Assembly (NCBI RefSeq): GCF_018100805.1
Contig: NZ_JAGJEA010000011.1
Span: 87,528 to 151,527 of the forward strand
DNA: 64,000 bases
Reading direction: 5' to 3'
Source of the DNA: Aquimarina sp. MMG016
GTDB taxonomy: Bacteria > Bacteroidota > Bacteroidia > Flavobacteriales > Flavobacteriaceae
The translations under genes and the position numbers were made by a program. Shown here in pieces: positions 10,045 through 19,596 of this stretch. How positions within the stretch are numbered: position 1 is the stretch's first letter; each line of letters starts with the position of its first letter. Under the pieces are notes generated by a model that made no database searches, had not been told where the DNA came from, and saw only the letters and a list, made by a program, of their open reading frames with translations.

Positions 10045-12195
10045 ATGAATATTAAAACCCTCAAGTACTGTTTCTTTGCTTTTCTTATGGTAAATTACTT
10101 TACTACTAATGCTCAGTCAGAAAAATCATTCTTGATTTCAGAAAACCAGAGTGATTTCATTAATAAATTACTTATATCTAAGAAATCACAACAAGAAACA
10201 TTCAATCTAAGTAACGGTGAGTTTTTATCATTAAAGTTAAATTTCCAAAAAACAGAAGGCCAAAATCTTACCTTAATAGGTTCTGTAAACAATCAAGAGT
10301 CTTCAACCTTTACTTTTTCCAAAACTAATGGTAAACTAGAAGGTAATATTGTTATAAGAGAATCTAAAATTGCTTATGAAATTTTTACAGAAGAAAATGG
10401 TAGAGTTTTTATCAAGCAAATAGATATCAACAAAGTGCTCTGTATTGAGCTTGATAGAGTAGATTCAAAAAGTGAAGAAGATGTTGGAACGGTTTTTTCA
10501 AAAATGGCACCCATTTTAGAAAGTCTTCCAGGTGCTCCGGGAGTTGTATATCTAGATTTTGATGGTGAAGTAGTTTCAGGAACAAGCTGGGTAAATGGAG
10601 GAACCATAAATGCTGTGTCTCCAAATTTTTCAGATCAAAAAATTATTGAGATTTGGAAAATTATGGCAGAAGATTTTAGGCCCTTTAATATCAATATAAC
10701 AACTGATCGAAGCATTTTTGAAGCTACACCAAAAAACCGTAGAATGATGTGTATCTTCACTCCTACAAATGATGCAGCTCCAGGATCTGGCGGTGTTGCT
10801 TATGTTAATTCTTTTTCAAGAAGTAATGATAACCCTTGTTGGATATATAATTTATCTACAAGAGCTGCAGGAGAGACCGGTTCGCATGAGGTTGGTCATA
10901 CTCTAGGATTATCTCACGATGGTATTGGTAGTACAACATATTATAATGGTCATGGTACATGGAGTCCTATTATGGGATGGAGCGCAAGTAAACCTATTGG
11001 TCAATGGAGTGCTGGAGAATACGATGACTCAACAAGTACCCAGGATGATATTGCAATTATAGCAAATGACAGAAATGGAGTTGGGTTTCAGAATGATGAT
11101 CACGGAAATGATATTAACCAAGCTACTCCAATACTTGTAGAACAAAGTGGAAATGTGAGTCCTAATCAGAATTTTGGTTTGATTAGCCAAAGAACTGATA
11201 AAGATGTATTTTCTTTCGTTATTGAAACAGGAAATGTGTCTTTTGATTTTAATCCTGATCCAGATTACCCTAACCTAAATATTCAAGCTAGAATCTTAAA
11301 TGCATTAGGAGAAGAAGTTGCCTTTTCGGATCCAACCGGCCTAAGTGCTTCGATAAACACTCAACTTACCGATGGAACATATTTTATAGAGATTGATGGT
11401 GTAGGCGAAGGATCAAATCCTTCTACGGGATATACCGATTATGCTTCTTTAGGAAACTATACAATTTCTGGACAATATACTCCTGGAGATAATAATCAAC
11501 CGCCACTTTCTAATTTTGAAGCCAGAACAGATTGCTCCCTAGCTACTTTTACCAGTACTTCTATAAACAAAGTGGATTCATACTTATGGAATTTTGGAGA
11601 TGGTAATACCTCCACAGAACAAAACCCAGTACACGAATACACTACAAGTGGAAGTTATACCGTTTCATTAACTACCTCTAATGACCTAGGTAGTGATACA
11701 GAAGAAAAAATAAGTTTTGTCACAATTAATATTCCTGGTCAACCAATAGCGAATGACCAAAATATTTGCACGGGAGAATCAGTTACAATTACTATGACCG
11801 GTAGTGATGATTATGAATGGTATGATGCTCCTACGGGAGGTAATCTAATTACATCAGGCTCCATATACAAAACACCTATACTGTCATCTACACAAACATA
11901 TTATATACAAGGAGTTGCAGGAGATTGCATAACAAAATCCAGAACCTTGGTCAATATAAATGTATCTGACCAATGTAGTCAGTATACCTTTGCTCCAAAT
12001 CCTATAAAAAGTGATGAAAAATTACTGATACAAGGGTTAACTATGAAAGAAAATGATATTAGAATAGTTAATTCTATTGGAAGAATAGTCTCTGTATTTA
12101 AACCGAATGAAGAGCTAAACATATCAGAACTATCATCTGGTTTATATTTCATTTTAATCAATAACGAGTCTGTAGGGAAATTGGTTAAACAATAA
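10045..12195 (+). CDS. Secreted zinc metalloprotease with PKD domain and T9SS sorting domain
   Basis: 716 residues from ATG 10045; the signal peptide (YCFFAFLMVNYFTTNAQ) begins there. The catalytic motif HEVGHTLGLSHD is at residues 281-292, of the HExxHxxGxxH/D zincin type, with a Met-turn-like PIMGWS about 23 residues later. After a pre-peptidase-like beta domain (DKDVFSFVIETGNVSFDF...) comes a PKD domain (SYLWNFGDGNTSTEQNPVHEY), an Ig-like segment (GSDDYEWYDAPTGG) and a T9SS type A sorting domain (FAPNPIKSDEKLLIQG ... LSSGLYFILINN). Expected to be exported through T9SS and act on extracellular protein. Close paralog at 16648. Confidence 0.92.
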   Translation: MNIKTLKYCFFAFLMVNYFTTNAQSEKSFLISENQSDFINKLLISKKSQQETFNLSNGEFLSLKLNFQKTEGQNLTLIGSVNNQESSTFTFSKTNGKLEGNIVIRESKIAYEIFTEENGRVFIKQIDINKVLCIELDRVDSKSEEDVGTVFSKMAPILESLPGAPGVVYLDFDGEVVSGTSWVNGGTINAVSPNFSDQKIIEIWKIMAEDFRPFNINITTDRSIFEATPKNRRMMCIFTPTNDAAPGSGGVAYVNSFSRSNDNPCWIYNLSTRAAGETGSHEVGHTLGLSHDGIGSTTYYNGHGTWSPIMGWSASKPIGQWSAGEYDDSTSTQDDIAIIANDRNGVGFQNDDHGNDINQATPILVEQSGNVSPNQNFGLISQRTDKDVFSFVIETGNVSFDFNPDPDYPNLNIQARILNALGEEVAFSDPTGLSASINTQLTDGTYFIEIDGVGEGSNPSTGYTDYASLGNYTISGQYTPGDNNQPPLSNFEARTDCSLATFTSTSINKVDSYLWNFGDGNTSTEQNPVHEYTTSGSYTVSLTTSNDLGSDTEEKISFVTINIPGQPIANDQNICTGESVTITMTGSDDYEWYDAPTGGNLITSGSIYKTPILSSTQTYYIQGVAGDCITKSRTLVNINVSDQCSQYTFAPNPIKSDEKLLIQGLTMKENDIRIVNSIGRIVSVFKPNEELNISELSSGLYFILINNESVGKLVKQ

Positions 12196-12217
12196 AAAAT
12201 AATTTTTAATACTTTAT

Positions 12218-12253
12218 AAAGCATATTACCAATTAAGTAATATGCTTTTTTTA
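12218..12253 (+). terminator. Rho-independent terminator after the first metalloprotease
   Basis: AAAGCATATTAC, 7-nt loop, GTAATATGCTTT followed by a run of T. The arms are a perfect 12-bp match. Confidence 0.85.
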
Positions 12254-12332
12254 GTATATCTGTATTTAAATAGGAATTTTTAATTTTCCTTTTATAGATT
12301 TTTGAATATCTTTAAAAACCAAAAATCAAAGT

Positions 12333-12872
12333 TTGAAACTCAAATTATCTATACTCTTAACTGTACTTATTCCATTATTAAGTGTTGGTCAACAAAAACA
12401 AATACAAGGACAAATCATAACTGAATTCGGAAAAACATATCAGGTAACAAATCCTGATTTTGATACAGATATGAAAAGTGAGCTAAAAGTTGTTTTCGAC
12501 GTAGGTCGCACTTTTAATGATAGCACCAAGGTAAATCCACTTATTAATACTGCTGCTCGATTCTTAAATATGCACAACCATGCTGGCGTTCCCTTTGAAA
12601 ACATCAAAGTAGCATTAGTTATACATGGCTCAGCAGCAAATGATATTCTAAATGATAAAAAGTATAAAAGTAAATATGGGATTAACAATCCAAATAAACC
12701 TTTAATCTCTTCCCTGGCAAAAAATGGTGTTCAAATTATATTATGTGGTCAGACTGCTGCTCATAGGAGTATTTCTAAAGAAGATGCTTTACCAGAAATA
12801 AAATTTGCTTTATCTGCTATGACAGCCCTTGTTCAATTACAAAATAAAAATTACAGACTCATTAACTTCTAA
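12333..12872 (+). CDS. Secreted DsrE/DsrF-like protein (TTG start)
   Basis: 179 residues with an N-terminal signal peptide (LSILLTVLIPLLSVGQQ). The core KSELKVVFDVG ... GVPFENIKVALVIHG ... LAKNGVQIILCGQTAAHR matches the DsrE/DsrF sulfur-relay fold; the cysteine in ILCGQT near residue 137 is at the position of the family's active cysteine. Periplasmic Bacteroidota members are of unknown role. No ATG fits ahead of the signal peptide, so TTG at 12333 is taken as start. It is followed after only 4 nt by the amidohydrolase gene, so the two are co-transcribed. Confidence 0.8.
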   Translation: MKLKLSILLTVLIPLLSVGQQKQIQGQIITEFGKTYQVTNPDFDTDMKSELKVVFDVGRTFNDSTKVNPLINTAARFLNMHNHAGVPFENIKVALVIHGSAANDILNDKKYKSKYGINNPNKPLISSLAKNGVQIILCGQTAAHRSISKEDALPEIKFALSAMTALVQLQNKNYRLINF

Positions 12873-12876
12873 CTCA

Positions 12877-14166
12877 ATGAAAAATATAACACAATTCATC
12901 CTAGTCATAATCCTCTTAATTTGTAGTACCTCCCAAGCTCAGATTAATCCTGAGATTAAAGCAGCTGCAGAAAGTATAGAGAAAAAAGTAATCGATTGGC
13001 GAAGAGATTTCCATCAAAATCCAGAATTATCAAATCGAGAGTTCAACACTGCTAAAAAAATAGCAAAACATTTAAAAGATCTAGGTATAGAAGTTACTGA
13101 AAATGTAGCAAAAACTGGAGTTGTAGGTGTTCTTAAAGGCAGTAAAGAAGGAAAAGTGGTTGCCTTACGGGCAGATATAGATGCGCTTCCTGTTACTGAG
13201 CGTGTTGATATTCCTTTTAAATCTACTGTAACAACTACCTTTTTGGGTCAGGAAGTTGGAGTAAGTCATGCCTGTGGCCATGACACACATACTGCCATTC
13301 TAATGGGGGTTGCAGAAATTCTCAGTAAACATAAAGACAAAATTAATGGAACTGTAAAATTTATCTTCCAACCTGCAGAAGAAGGACCTCCGCCAGGAGA
13401 AGAAGGAGGAGCTAAATTAATGATTAAAGAAGGAGTTTTAAAAAATCCCGATGTTAATGCAATATTTGGACTTCATATTAATTCCGGAACTCCTGTAGGT
13501 AAAATTAGATATAAACCTGGTGGCACTATGGCAGCAGTAGAACGTTTTGTTATTAATGTCAAAGGAAAACAAACACATGGGTCAGCTCCCTGGAGTGGTG
13601 TAGACCCTATTCTAATCTCGGCAAAAATTATTGATGGACTTCAGACCATTATCAGTAGAGAATCTCCTTTAGTCAATGAAGCCGCAGTAATCACGGTCGG
13701 TAAAATAACAAGTGGTGTACGATTTAATATCATTCCGGAAAGTGCAGAAATGATAGGTACTGTAAGGACGCTAGATCCAGAAATGAGAAAACTGATTATT
13801 AGAAGAATGAATGAAATGGTTCCTTCTATTGCTAAGACATATGGTGGAGAGGCTACAATTGATTTTCAGAACAATACATCAATTACTTACAATGACCCGG
13901 ATTTGGTAAAGAAAATGCTACCAACTATACAAGGTATTGCTGGAAAAGAAAATGTAATTTTATCAAAAGCTACTACTGGAGGGGAAGATTTTTCATATTT
14001 CCAGGAAGTAGTTCCCGGATTTTATTTCTTTTTAGGAGGAAAATCAAAAGAAACTGAAAAAGCTGCTGCACACCATACTCCAGACTTTTATATAGATGAG
14101 AGTGGTTTACTTTTAGGTGTAAAAGTGATGTCACAACTTACAATAGATTATCTTAATGCTCAATAA
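12877..14166 (+). CDS. Secreted M20-family amidohydrolase (IAA-amino acid / hippurate hydrolase type)
   Basis: 429 residues from ATG 12877; a signal peptide (FILVIILLICSTSQAQ) follows. M20D motifs are WRRDFHQNPELS, ALRADIDALPV, SHACGHDTHTAIL, FIFQPAEEGPPPGEEGGA, IFGLH, the lid domain (KGKQTHGSAPWSGVDP) and TTGGEDFSYF. The metal ligands His, Asp-like, Glu and His are all present. The family removes acyl groups from N-acyl amino acids. Start at 12877 is preferred over an upstream frame beginning at 12829, which overlaps the DsrE gene and lacks a signal peptide at its N terminus. Likely operon with the DsrE-like gene and the following FMN protein. Confidence 0.92.
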   Translation: MKNITQFILVIILLICSTSQAQINPEIKAAAESIEKKVIDWRRDFHQNPELSNREFNTAKKIAKHLKDLGIEVTENVAKTGVVGVLKGSKEGKVVALRADIDALPVTERVDIPFKSTVTTTFLGQEVGVSHACGHDTHTAILMGVAEILSKHKDKINGTVKFIFQPAEEGPPPGEEGGAKLMIKEGVLKNPDVNAIFGLHINSGTPVGKIRYKPGGTMAAVERFVINVKGKQTHGSAPWSGVDPILISAKIIDGLQTIISRESPLVNEAAVITVGKITSGVRFNIIPESAEMIGTVRTLDPEMRKLIIRRMNEMVPSIAKTYGGEATIDFQNNTSITYNDPDLVKKMLPTIQGIAGKENVILSKATTGGEDFSYFQEVVPGFYFFLGGKSKETEKAAAHHTPDFYIDESGLLLGVKVMSQLTIDYLNAQ

Positions 14167-14177
14167 TTAAAAATAAT

Positions 14178-15737
14178 TTGGAAACTATTCTTAATTTTTT
14201 AGGTGTAATTTCGTGGTGGGGGTGGATTCTCATCATATTGGCTATTGTAGCCATAAGAGATATTTTTTTTAATAGAAAACATACTATAAGTCATAACTTT
14301 CCAATAGTAGGACACCTTAGATACTTGTTAGAGAGTATCGGTCCGGAAATAAGACAGTATTTTGTTGCCAATAATCGCGAAGAGCTTCCTTTTAATAGAA
14401 TCGAAAGAGGTTGGGTATATGCTTCTTCTAAAAATGAAAATAATTACGAAGGTTTTGGTACAGATAGAGATATTTACTTACACCAACACATTTTTATAAA
14501 GAATTGTATGATTCCATTTAGAGTGGATAAAAATCATCCTAATAAGCTGGATAAAACATTTCTTCCCTGTGCAAAAGTGATGGGATTATATAATAAACGA
14601 AAAAAACCATATCGACCTGGATCAATAATCAATGTATCGGCGATGAGTTTTGGTTCTCTTTCTGCAAAAGCTGTCGAATCTTTAAACATAGGAGTTCAAA
14701 AATCCAATGCATATCATAATACAGGAGAAGGAGGACTCTCTCCATATCATAGTAATGGTGGTGATGTTGTTTTTCATTTCGGAACAGGTTATTTTGGTGT
14801 TAGAGATGAAAATGGTAACTTTTCTATGGAAAAAATGAAGCAGTTGGTGGAGAAAAATCCATTTATCAAAGCCATAGAAATTAAACTATCCCAAGGTGCT
14901 AAACCCGGCAAAGGAGGAGTTCTTCCCGGAGCCAAAATAACCTCTGAAATTGCAGATATTCGAGGAGTTGAAGTAGGAAAAGATGTCCTATCTCCTTCAG
15001 CACATACCGCATTTAGTGATGTTTCGGAATTGTTACAATTTATAGAAGATATTGCAGAACAGACTGGGCTTCCGGTTGGAATTAAAGCTGCAATCGGTAA
15101 AACAGAGCAATGGGAATTATTGGCTAAACTTATGTCAGAAAGCAATAAAGGTCCTGACTTCATTACTATAGATGGCGGAGAAGGTGGCACTGGAGCAGCA
15201 CCACCAAGTTTTGCGGATCACGTTTCTTTACCCTGGATATATGGTTTTGCATCGATTTATAAAATATTTCAGCAATATGATCTCACTGATCGTATTGTAT
15301 TTATCGGTAGTGGTAAATTAGGGTTTCCTGCAAAAGCCGCAATGGCTTTTGCAATGGGAGTTGATTGCATTAATGTTGCTCGAGAAGCTATGATGAGTAT
15401 TGGTTGTATCCAGGCTCAGATATGTCATACCAATCGATGCCCAAGTGGTGTTGCCACCCAAAGTAAGTGGTTACAAAAAGGAATTGATATTCCTCTTAAA
15501 TCAGACAGGTTAGCTCAATATTTTAAAACATTTAGAAAAGAACTTATAGAAATAACTCATTCAGCAGGCTATGAACATCCAAGTCAGTTTACCATGGAAG
15601 ATATTGATACTAATGTAGATGATGGAGAATTAACCCGAACACTAAAAGAGTCATTTAAATATAATAAGAATTCAGTAGCATATACTTGTACACAAGATCT
15701 AAAAGATTGTACGTATCTTGGTGGAGCATATAATTAA
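14178..15737 (+). CDS. FMN-binding glutamate synthase-family protein (single GltB2-like domain), TTG start
   Basis: 519 residues. One membrane helix at the N terminus (FLGVISWWGWILIILAIVAI) is followed by the glutamate synthase central FMN domain: INVSAMSFGSLS, GEGGLSPYH, KLSQGAKPGKGGVLPG, FITIDGGEGGTGAAPPSF and FIGSGKLGFP. Cysteines in IGCIQAQICHTNRCPSG match the 3Fe-4S cluster ligands of GltB. It lacks the glutaminase domain, so it is not classical GOGAT; its substrate is unknown. TTG at 14178 starts right before the membrane helix and 11 nt after the amidohydrolase stop. Confidence 0.88.
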   Translation: METILNFLGVISWWGWILIILAIVAIRDIFFNRKHTISHNFPIVGHLRYLLESIGPEIRQYFVANNREELPFNRIERGWVYASSKNENNYEGFGTDRDIYLHQHIFIKNCMIPFRVDKNHPNKLDKTFLPCAKVMGLYNKRKKPYRPGSIINVSAMSFGSLSAKAVESLNIGVQKSNAYHNTGEGGLSPYHSNGGDVVFHFGTGYFGVRDENGNFSMEKMKQLVEKNPFIKAIEIKLSQGAKPGKGGVLPGAKITSEIADIRGVEVGKDVLSPSAHTAFSDVSELLQFIEDIAEQTGLPVGIKAAIGKTEQWELLAKLMSESNKGPDFITIDGGEGGTGAAPPSFADHVSLPWIYGFASIYKIFQQYDLTDRIVFIGSGKLGFPAKAAMAFAMGVDCINVAREAMMSIGCIQAQICHTNRCPSGVATQSKWLQKGIDIPLKSDRLAQYFKTFRKELIEITHSAGYEHPSQFTMEDIDTNVDDGELTRTLKESFKYNKNSVAYTCTQDLKDCTYLGGAYN

Positions 15738-15788
15738 TATATACTTTGGCTTAATTTTTTAGAAAAACATTAAATAGTTATAATACCT

Positions 15789-16307
15789 ATGAATATAGAA
15801 ATAATCCCTTTACTAATATCTTTGATTCCGTCATTATTTATTACACTATTAGCTTTTTATTTTTTTAAAGTGCATACGGATAATGAAGAAAAAAGACGAA
15901 GATTTCTTCTGCATAGAGAAACCCAGAAACAGTCTCTACCACTAAAGCTTCAAGCATATGAACGTATTGCTCTATTGTTAGAAAGAATTTCCCCAGGTAA
16001 ATTACTAAACAGAATGCCCCCAGTAAGTCAAGAAAAAAAAGACTATGAATCTCTATTAATCCATACTATTGATCAAGAATATGAGCATAATCTTACACAG
16101 CAAATTTATGTATCGGATGATTGTTGGAATACAATTATAGCTGCAAAGAATGGAACAATAGCTATGATCAGAAAAGCTTCTCTCAATGAAGAAGTGAATT
16201 CTGCAGATAAAATGCGAGAAGTAATCCTTACACAGCTAATTGAAAATGGTGCGCCAAGTGACAAAGCTTTAGCCATCATTAAAGAAGAAATTAACGAAAT
16301 CCTCTAG
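15789..16307 (+). CDS. Membrane-anchored protein of unknown function
   Basis: 172 residues. One N-terminal helix (IPLLISLIPSLFITLLAFYFF) followed by a charged linker and a cytoplasmic helical domain (LKLQAYERIALLLERISPG, DQEYEHNLTQQIYVS, AIIKEEINEIL). I recognise it as a type common in Flavobacteriia but know no function. It is the last gene of the 12.3-16.3 kb run, with a short terminator right after its stop. Confidence 0.75.
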   Translation: MNIEIIPLLISLIPSLFITLLAFYFFKVHTDNEEKRRRFLLHRETQKQSLPLKLQAYERIALLLERISPGKLLNRMPPVSQEKKDYESLLIHTIDQEYEHNLTQQIYVSDDCWNTIIAAKNGTIAMIRKASLNEEVNSADKMREVILTQLIENGAPSDKALAIIKEEINEIL

Positions 16308-16308
16308 T

Positions 16309-16327
16309 AATAGCTTTGCTATTTTTT
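16309..16327 (+). terminator. Short terminator hairpin
   Basis: AATAGC, three T, GCTATT followed by more T, directly after the stop at 16307. Short stem, so efficiency is uncertain. Confidence 0.55.
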
Positions 16328-16647
16328 AAATTACTAATTTAAGTCGGCTTTAGTACAACGATAAACAACGCTGTTAAATTACTTGTAAAATACCCTTAAC
16401 AAAACCTTAATTACTTACATCCTAGGGTAATTACCTAAATCTTTCTTCAGGCCTGTAATAATAGGCTTCTTATCCTCTATTTATATAAGTTAAAACTCCA
16501 ACAGCTTTCCTACAACGTTAGCAAATACTGTTTAACCTACTATTAATCAGTGTAATAATTTTATAACTCAACAGTTATACTGGGTGGGAAACACAGATAA
16601 TCTTTAAAACTAAATATTCTAAGCTTAACCAAACACAAACTCAAAAA
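16328..16647. other. Non-coding leader of the second metalloprotease
   Basis: About 320 nt with no gene on either strand. One notable element is TATAACT-CAAC-AGTTATA at 16562-16579, a perfect 7-bp inverted repeat about 70 nt before the ATG, which could be an operator or a 5' UTR hairpin. No clear TAnnTTTG promoter was found. Confidence 0.4.
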
Positions 16648-19515
16648 ATGAAAACCCTTATTTTATTAAAGCAATTATTGCGGGAACCCTGTAATACATT
16701 GCAAAATGGAAGTGTCAAATTCCTAATGATCTTATTCATTATCCTATTTGCCAACAGTACTGCTATTGCTCAAACTAAAAATTCTTATTCCCTTGGAAAT
16801 GAAAGTATTTTTAGTCAGAAACTATTAAGTATTAATAAATCAAATACTATTACGTTAAAATTATCTGATACTGAATCTATTGCAGGAAAAGTTAATCTAA
16901 AAGAAGGAGATATAAACAATTACTCAATTATTGGATTAATTGGAAATAATACTTCTTCTACATTTAATATTACAAAACAAGATGGTATTCTAGAAGGTCA
17001 TATTATTTTGTTTGATCAAAAAAAGGCATACAAATATTACTCTGGCGATAATGATGATGTGTATATAGAAGAAGTTGATATCAATAAAGTTTTATGTATT
17101 GATTTTGAACAAGTTGCATCTAAAGAAAAAGATATAGGAAAGGTTTCTGCAAAAGCACCTGATCTTCAAAGCCTTCCTGGAGCAGAAGCTACTGTATACC
17201 TTGATTTTGATGGAGAAGTTGTAGAAAACACCAGATGGGCTGGTGGATCAAGGATAGATGCAGTTCCTTCTGGTTATAGTGATGATAAAATCTTAGCTAT
17301 TTGGAGAATTATGGCTGAGGATTTTAGACCTTTCAATATTAATATCACTACCAATAGAGCAATCTATGAAGCTGCACCTCAGAATAGAAGAATGATGTGT
17401 ATTTTTACCTCTACAACCACTGCAGCTCCAGGCTCTGGAGGAGTAGCATATCTAAACTCTTTTTCTTCGACCAGAAATGATGACCCTTGTTGGGCATTTA
17501 ACAACGGTACACGATCTGCCGGAGAAACAGGCTCTCACGAAGTTGGACATACCCTGGGTTTATCACATGATGGATTAAGATCAGGAACTACTTATTATGC
17601 CGGACATGGAGATTGGAGTCCAATTATGGGATGGAGTGTTAACAGACCTATTGGACACTGGAGTAAAGGAGAATATGACAATGCCGATCAAGATCAAGAT
17701 GACTTGGCCATTATTTCTGGAAACCGTAATGGTTTTGGATACAAGAATGATGATTTTGGAGATACTATCACGGAGGCCGGTGAATTGATTGTTGATGCTC
17801 AGGGAAATGTAAACGCTTCTCAAAACTCCGGATTGATTACCACACGAGCTGATAAAGATGTTTTATCATTTATAACTGCGGGTGGAGAAGTTAATTTTGA
17901 TTTCCAACCGGATCCTTATTACCCTAATCTAAATATACAGGCAAGAATTCTAAACGGTGCCGGAGAAGAAATTGCAATTTCCAGCCCATCAAGAGATCTT
18001 AGTGCTAGTATTAATACTACTCTAGATGGAGGTACCTATTTTATAGAAATCGATGGTGTTGGAGAAGGTAACTTATCAACTGGGTATTCAGACTATTCAT
18101 CAATAGGTTTTTATTCAATATCAGGTTCTTATGCTCCAGGTAATAACAATCAGCCTCCTGTAGCTAATTTTGAGGCCTCAAAAGATTGTAGCCAAGTTGC
18201 TTTTAAAAGTACTTCAATAAATACAGTAAATACGTATTTATGGGATTTTGGAGATGGCAATACTTCTACATCTCAAAATCCAAACCACACATACTCGCAA
18301 AGTGGAACGTACACAGTAAAATTAACGGTGACTAATGATATAGGTAGCGATACCAATACAAAAGACAACTTTGTAGATATATCTGTACCCACATTACCTA
18401 ATGGTATTTCTGAAAATGCATGTTCTGGAGAATCTGTAACTCTTAGTTTATCCGGAAGTAATGGGTATATCTGGTATGATCAAGAGCAAGGCGGCAATAT
18501 AATTGCTACCGGTAGTACTTTTGAAACACCAGAGCTTACAGAAGGAAAAACATACTATGTATCAGGAACTTCTAGCCCTATAACTACTGCTGAAGTAGGT
18601 ATGAAAGAAATAAGTGATGCTTCTGGTAATATACACGGTGGCGGATATTATCTGATATTCGATGCAGAAGAGCCTTTAATGTTAAAAAAAGCAAGAGTTT
18701 CTGCACAAGGTGCCGGGAACCGAACTTTACAGCTTCTTGATACTTCTGAACAAGTTTTAGCAACAAAAACTATTAACATACCTGATGGAGAAAGTATTAT
18801 AGAAATCAATTTAGATATTCCTGCAGGAAACGATTTAAGAATTGGATTTACAGATGGAGCAAACTTATTTAGAAGTAACCAAAATATAAATTATCCGTAT
18901 CAGGTATCTAATATTATTAGTATTAAGCAAAGTACAGCAACAAGCAACCCACAAGGATTTTATTATTATTTATATGATTGGCAAATCTCTACTTTAGGAG
19001 AGTGTGAAACTGATCAAAGAACAGCAGTAACCGTTAATACAATTGATGCTCCAGAAGTACCAGCTATTTCCTTAGATGACGATAAGTTTGAAATCTCAGT
19101 AGCCGGTCAATACTCAGCATACCAATGGTATCTGGATGATGTTGCTATAGAAAATGCTACCAATTCTAGTATCATTGTTGAAGAAATAGGTGTGTATACA
19201 CTAGAAGTATTTAATGCCGCGGGTTGTAGCACTACTTCTGAAGGCCTTCTGATTGAAGCTTTATCCGTAGATACTCCTAATCCAATAGATAATGTAACTA
19301 TTTATCCTAACCCTGCATACGAAACTCTATTTGTTAACGGGCTTGAAAAAGTTGGTGAAGAAGTATATAGCGTTAGAGTTGTTAATATGCTTGGACAAGT
19401 AGTAACAAGTTATAATGGTCCGATAGCTTCAGTAAACACTAAATCTCTGGAAGTTGGTTTATATTTTTTAGTAGTGAATAACAAAATGACTAAGAAATTT
19501 ATGAAATCTAAATAG
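16648..19515 (+). CDS. Secreted zinc metalloprotease, larger paralog, with PKD and T9SS sorting domains
   Basis: 955 residues. Same architecture as the protein at 10045: signal peptide (FLMILFIILFANSTAIAQ), long propeptide-like region, HEVGHTLGLSHD at residues 297-308, PIMGWS Met-turn-like motif, pre-peptidase-like beta domain, PKD domain (TYLWDFGDGNTSTSQNP) and Ig-like segment. It has about 200 extra residues before the end (from SSPITTAEVGMKEI through AAGCSTTSEG), including another Ig-like unit, then a T9SS type A tail (VTIYPNPAYETLFVNG ... LEVGLYFLVVNN). Long stretches such as RIMAEDFRPFNINITT are nearly identical between the two, so they arose by duplication. Confidence 0.92.
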   Translation: MKTLILLKQLLREPCNTLQNGSVKFLMILFIILFANSTAIAQTKNSYSLGNESIFSQKLLSINKSNTITLKLSDTESIAGKVNLKEGDINNYSIIGLIGNNTSSTFNITKQDGILEGHIILFDQKKAYKYYSGDNDDVYIEEVDINKVLCIDFEQVASKEKDIGKVSAKAPDLQSLPGAEATVYLDFDGEVVENTRWAGGSRIDAVPSGYSDDKILAIWRIMAEDFRPFNINITTNRAIYEAAPQNRRMMCIFTSTTTAAPGSGGVAYLNSFSSTRNDDPCWAFNNGTRSAGETGSHEVGHTLGLSHDGLRSGTTYYAGHGDWSPIMGWSVNRPIGHWSKGEYDNADQDQDDLAIISGNRNGFGYKNDDFGDTITEAGELIVDAQGNVNASQNSGLITTRADKDVLSFITAGGEVNFDFQPDPYYPNLNIQARILNGAGEEIAISSPSRDLSASINTTLDGGTYFIEIDGVGEGNLSTGYSDYSSIGFYSISGSYAPGNNNQPPVANFEASKDCSQVAFKSTSINTVNTYLWDFGDGNTSTSQNPNHTYSQSGTYTVKLTVTNDIGSDTNTKDNFVDISVPTLPNGISENACSGESVTLSLSGSNGYIWYDQEQGGNIIATGSTFETPELTEGKTYYVSGTSSPITTAEVGMKEISDASGNIHGGGYYLIFDAEEPLMLKKARVSAQGAGNRTLQLLDTSEQVLATKTINIPDGESIIEINLDIPAGNDLRIGFTDGANLFRSNQNINYPYQVSNIISIKQSTATSNPQGFYYYLYDWQISTLGECETDQRTAVTVNTIDAPEVPAISLDDDKFEISVAGQYSAYQWYLDDVAIENATNSSIIVEEIGVYTLEVFNAAGCSTTSEGLLIEALSVDTPNPIDNVTIYPNPAYETLFVNGLEKVGEEVYSVRVVNMLGQVVTSYNGPIASVNTKSLEVGLYFLVVNNKMTKKFMKSK

Positions 19516-19540
19516 AGATCAACGAAACTTTTGAATATAA

Positions 19541-19573
19541 AAACAGCCGGAAAAATACTTTTCCGGCTGTTTT
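19541..19573. terminator. Bidirectional terminator between metalloprotease and patatin genes
   Basis: AAACAGCCGGAAAA, 4-nt loop, TTTTCCGGCTGTTT. Strong perfect stem between two convergent stops at 19515 and 19597. Confidence 0.88.
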
Positions 19574-19596
19574 ATGTTTATAAAGGCATAGTTACT

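Noticed and set aside
12829..12876. Extended N terminus of the M20 amidohydrolase
   Set aside because: It overlaps the DsrE-like gene and would put the signal peptide in the middle; ATG 12877 is better.
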